Assembly (NCBI GenBank): GCA_964578485.1
Contig: CAZODA010000087.1
Coordinates: forward strand, 1-6,707
DNA length: 6,707 nt
From: CAZODA01 sp964578485
GTDB lineage: Bacteria > Bacteroidota > Bacteroidia > Bacteroidales > Marinilabiliaceae
Direction of reading: 5' to 3'
In this document: positions 5,138 through 6,707 of the stretch, piece by piece
Layout: each line of letters starts with the position of its first letter
Numbering within the stretch: position 1 is the stretch's first letter
The notes under the pieces: model-generated
What the model was told of the DNA's origin: nothing
Seen by the model: the letters and a program-made list of their open reading frames with translations, nothing else
Database searches by the model: none
Program-made: the position numbers and the translations under genes

Positions 5138-5643
5138 CGTTAGAAACAAAATTGAAAATCTTATTAAAAAATTATAATGTAGAGTTAATGTCTGAAATAG
5201 GAGAAGCTGGTGTAGGCGATGTATTACTTGGAACTAACAAAAATCTTCAAGGAACTGGTTATCGTAATTCTAGTGGATATATGAAGAATCTTGAAGGTGA
5301 TTTAGTGAATGGCCTTCACAGACAAGGCAGGATATTTGATATTTCTGTTGATGGTTACGCTCGGTTTAATAACAATAAGATTTATTTATCAAAAAGGACA
5401 GTACGTCAAATGTGGAGAGAAATTGCTTCTGCAAAAGAAACTTTGTTTCATGAGTGGTATCATGCAAGAGATTTTTACACAGGGTATGCATCTTTTTTAC
5501 ATAGTAAAAATTCTAGTAACTATATCAATATGTTAGAATTTAGAGCCCATTCATTTAATTATTATAGACTAGCAACGCCTGCTCGTTTGACTCTTATGGA
5601 ACATTATGCCAGACTTTATTGGGGATTACCAGGATTATTTTAA
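4738..5643 (+). CDS. RHS pre-toxin region plus HExxH metallopeptidase toxin tip 2
   Basis: A 301-aa frame. Residues 1-133 are identical to the cassette 1 protein; the tip (134-301) is different and clearly more AT-rich than the anchor. KETLFHEWYHARDFYTGYAS carries H238, E239 and H242 as HExxH, and E267 in LEFRAHSFNYY is the likely third zinc ligand. The context HExxHAxxFYxG and ExxA[YH] is shared with tip 1, so the two are distant relatives, although I see little other similarity. The predicted role is a zinc peptidase effector of an RHS polymorphic toxin; the target is unknown. As in cassette 1, the ATG lies inside the RHS core without a visible ribosome-binding site, so the frame is probably a silent tip. 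The partner gene starts 8 bp after the stop. Confidence 0.8.
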   Translation: MYTDPDGEIIFTILSAIFCPSLTMAALQVDMAWMQGGFTSMANGGSFWSGAGKGLATGLMNAGLSFLNIPGAIPNGLLHAGGNVLSNGITNAMWGNNFWQGAGWQAGFGFIGGAYSGYQMAKEIGLNPLTGGLTLETKLKILLKNYNVELMSEIGEAGVGDVLLGTNKNLQGTGYRNSSGYMKNLEGDLVNGLHRQGRIFDISVDGYARFNNNKIYLSKRTVRQMWREIASAKETLFHEWYHARDFYTGYASFLHSKNSSNYINMLEFRAHSFNYYRLATPARLTLMEHYARLYWGLPGLF

Positions 5644-5651
5644 GATACACT

Positions 5652-6329
5652 ATGAGATTAATTTTGAGTTTAACGTTTTTTTTTATTGCATCCATTTTGT
5701 ATGGACAAAGCAAGGATTTGGGTAAATTAGAATTAATAAATACCATTGTTGTTAAGGAACAGAAATATGATGCAGTTAAGCTTCAGGTTCGTTTATTTGG
5801 TTTTAATGATGAATTGGATACCTTGTATTTATATAAGTTTTTTCAGTTTGTTCCTCCTTTACCTTTTGTTTTTGACTCTATTTCATTACATAAATACCAA
5901 GGAAGTTCTATAGGGTTGAATTATTTAATTGAAAATGAAAAGGGAAACATTGTTGAAGCTAAGGTAGTTATGCAGCCTTCATTTGTAAATGCAAAAGATG
6001 AAATAAAAAACACTCTTAGAAAAGAACAGGTTAATAAAAAAACATTTAAGGTGAAGAAAGTTAAGATGGATTATGATCAATATCATGCTTATCAATTATC
6101 CAAATTTTTGGTTTCAAGTAACGATACTGTAGTTGATTTATATCCAATATTAAGCTCTTATCATGATTTACTTCCTGGAAAGTATAAGATATTTCTTTTT
6201 TATTCATTTAGCGACACTATATCAAAAACTCTTCCAACATTGAGTTTGTGGGATAAGGACAAACCTGAAGAAGCTCAGATTTTTAAAGGAGTTTTTGTGT
6301 CAAATAAAATAAATTTAATAGTGAAATAA
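5652..6329 (+). CDS. Exported putative immunity protein for tip 2
   Basis: I chose the ATG at 5652, not the in-frame ATG at 5619: it avoids overlap with the toxin gene and gives a protein that opens directly with a signal peptide, MRLILSLTFFFIASILYG, probably cut before Gln19 (QSKDLGK). The 225-aa product has a mature part rich in alternating hydrophobic residues (KLQVRLFGF, DTLYLYKFFQFVPPLPFVF, GKYKIFLFYSF), suggesting a beta-sandwich-like fold, and a lysine-rich stretch near 130-145. No family is recognised. Position directly after the toxin tip, as in cassette 1, suggests an immunity protein acting in the periplasm. It is longer than, and unrelated by eye to, the 155-aa partner of tip 1. 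Confidence 0.7.
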   Translation: MRLILSLTFFFIASILYGQSKDLGKLELINTIVVKEQKYDAVKLQVRLFGFNDELDTLYLYKFFQFVPPLPFVFDSISLHKYQGSSIGLNYLIENEKGNIVEAKVVMQPSFVNAKDEIKNTLRKEQVNKKTFKVKKVKMDYDQYHAYQLSKFLVSSNDTVVDLYPILSSYHDLLPGKYKIFLFYSFSDTISKTLPTLSLWDKDKPEEAQIFKGVFVSNKINLIVK

Positions 6330-6343
6330 GCAATAAGTATAGG

Positions 6344-6361
6344 GAAACCGGGGCTTTTTGC
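6344..6361 (+). terminator. Half terminator, shared cassette tail
   Basis: GAAACCGGGGCTTTTTGC is identical to the 3' half of the terminator after cassette 1 (4181-4198), but the upstream arm AAAGCCTCG is missing: the preceding bases are AATAAGTATAGG. No hairpin of similar strength can form. It is likely a recombination scar marking the right end of cassette 2. Confidence 0.6.
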
Positions 6362-6368
6362 ATTAATA

Positions 6369-6518
6369 TTACCTACGTTCATCCCAAATCTTCGGGTCTC
6401 GGCTTGTATGGAATAGGGCTTCTACTCTAATCGTTTTCGTTCGCTCGTTTACACGGTAATGTACCAGAAACGGGAATTTTTCAATGCACATGCATCGGAT
6501 GTCATCGATTGCGGTTAG
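6369..6518 (-). pseudogene. C-terminal half of a ParE-family toxin
   Basis: The open frame after a TGA (6519-6521) reads LTAIDDIRCMCIEKFPFLVH then YRVNERTKTIRVEALFHTSR and DPKIWDERR, ending in TAA at 6369-6371. DIRC, FPFLVHYRV, the VEALFHTSRDP motif and the final W are hallmarks of the C-terminal half of ParE/RelE-family toxins. About 50 N-terminal residues and the start codon are absent. It overlaps the end of the antitoxin gene by 17 bp in another frame, so a deletion has fused the antitoxin end to the middle of the toxin. The missing part corresponds in extent to the N-terminal fragment at 1491-1646. It is non-functional as a toxin. Confidence 0.8.
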
Positions 6519-6707
6519 TCATTTTACGTTCAATGTCATTCCAGGAAAGATAGCTGTCAGGGCTGTTTTCATATTTTTTTATCCGTTCCCTCACTATTTG
6601 TTTATGTTCTTCCGGAATTACAATATCGTCACTGTTTTGCTCCGCCCTTAAAACTTCCTGACTTGTCCCTTTTAGTGCGGTCAAAAGATTTTGTTTAAAA
6701 TCATTTT
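6502..6707 (-). CDS. Addiction-module antitoxin, 5' end outside window
   Basis: The frame is open to the window edge (NDFKQNLLTALKGTSQEVLR, then AEQNSDDIVIPEEHKQIVRE and RIKKYENSPDSYLSWNDIER to a TGA at 6502-6504). A TTG at 6684 could start it, but residues before that point continue naturally, so the true start is probably upstream of the window. IPEEHKQIVRERIKKYENSPDSYLSW resembles the C-terminal signature of the addiction-module component family (Unstab_antitox type), which partners ParE/RelE toxins. The toxin directly downstream has lost its N-terminal half, so this antitoxin is now an orphan. The last residues, TNRNR, may have been altered by the deletion junction. Confidence 0.7.
   Translation of the reverse strand, partial: NDFKQNLLTALKGTSQEVLRAEQNSDDIVIPEEHKQIVRERIKKYENSPDSYLSWNDIERKMTNRNR

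Noticed and set aside
5309..5536. 75-codon alternative-frame ORF inside tip 2
   Set aside because: It overlaps the part of tip 2 carrying the HExxH motif and has no homology-like pattern of its own.
5619..5651. Upstream ATG extending immunity protein 2 by 11 residues
   Set aside because: It would overlap the toxin gene and place MGITRIILRYT before a standard signal peptide; the ATG at 5652 is better.

Overview
The window looks like accessory DNA from a member of the Bacteroidota. The signs are low G+C, intergenic arrays of short CTAAT- and GAAACTC-type repeats, toxin-antitoxin genes of familiar Bacteroidota type, and RHS core motifs (GRVYDPLMAQFISPD, PGNWLNYNRYAYCYNNPLM, YTDPDGE) typical of Bacteroidota polymorphic toxins. 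No core metabolic gene, RNA gene or transposase was seen.

Layout. Positions 1-727 are a repeat-rich intergenic module (module A). Next, on the minus strand, is a RelE/ParE-family toxin with its small antitoxin (728-1253). After a gap holding a perfect 22-bp palindrome (1419-1440) comes the N-terminal half of a different, broken ParE-family toxin (1491-1646, minus). A second intergenic module (B, about 1725-2166) leads into RHS cassette 1: a frameshifted stub of RHS core, a 324-aa pre-toxin plus toxin ORF (2442-3416), an exported putative immunity protein (3422-3889), a decayed second tip with a 29-codon partner ORF (3889-4142), and a strong terminator. A third intergenic module (C, about 4205-4462) leads into RHS cassette 2: the same stub, a 301-aa toxin ORF (4738-5643) and an exported putative immunity protein (5652-6329), ending in half of the same terminator. 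The right end holds the C-terminal half of a ParE toxin (6369-6518, minus) and a partial addiction-module antitoxin (6502-6707, minus).

Main observation. The two cassettes share a 675-bp block (2167-2841 = 4463-5137) that is identical by eye, including intergenic DNA and silent sites. They then diverge abruptly at codon 134 into different AT-rich toxin tips, each followed 5-8 bp later by an unrelated gene with a signal peptide. This is the architecture of orphan RHS C-terminal toxin/immunity cassettes: the shared block is the recombination anchor and the tip with its partner is the exchangeable payload. Both tips carry HExxH zinc-metallopeptidase motifs (HELTH and HEWYH) in the shared context HExxHAxxFYxG, with a downstream ExxA[YH] glutamate. 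Two divergent members of one toxin family therefore sit on the same anchor, and their exported partners suggest neutralisation in the periplasm. Neither cassette has a full RHS gene in the window, and both share the same disrupted core, so they are most likely silent donors.

The intergenic modules have their own structure. Modules A and B carry a 268-nt element of nested inverted repeats, differing at two positions, that is missing from module C. All three modules contain octamer and heptamer arrays that vary in copy number.
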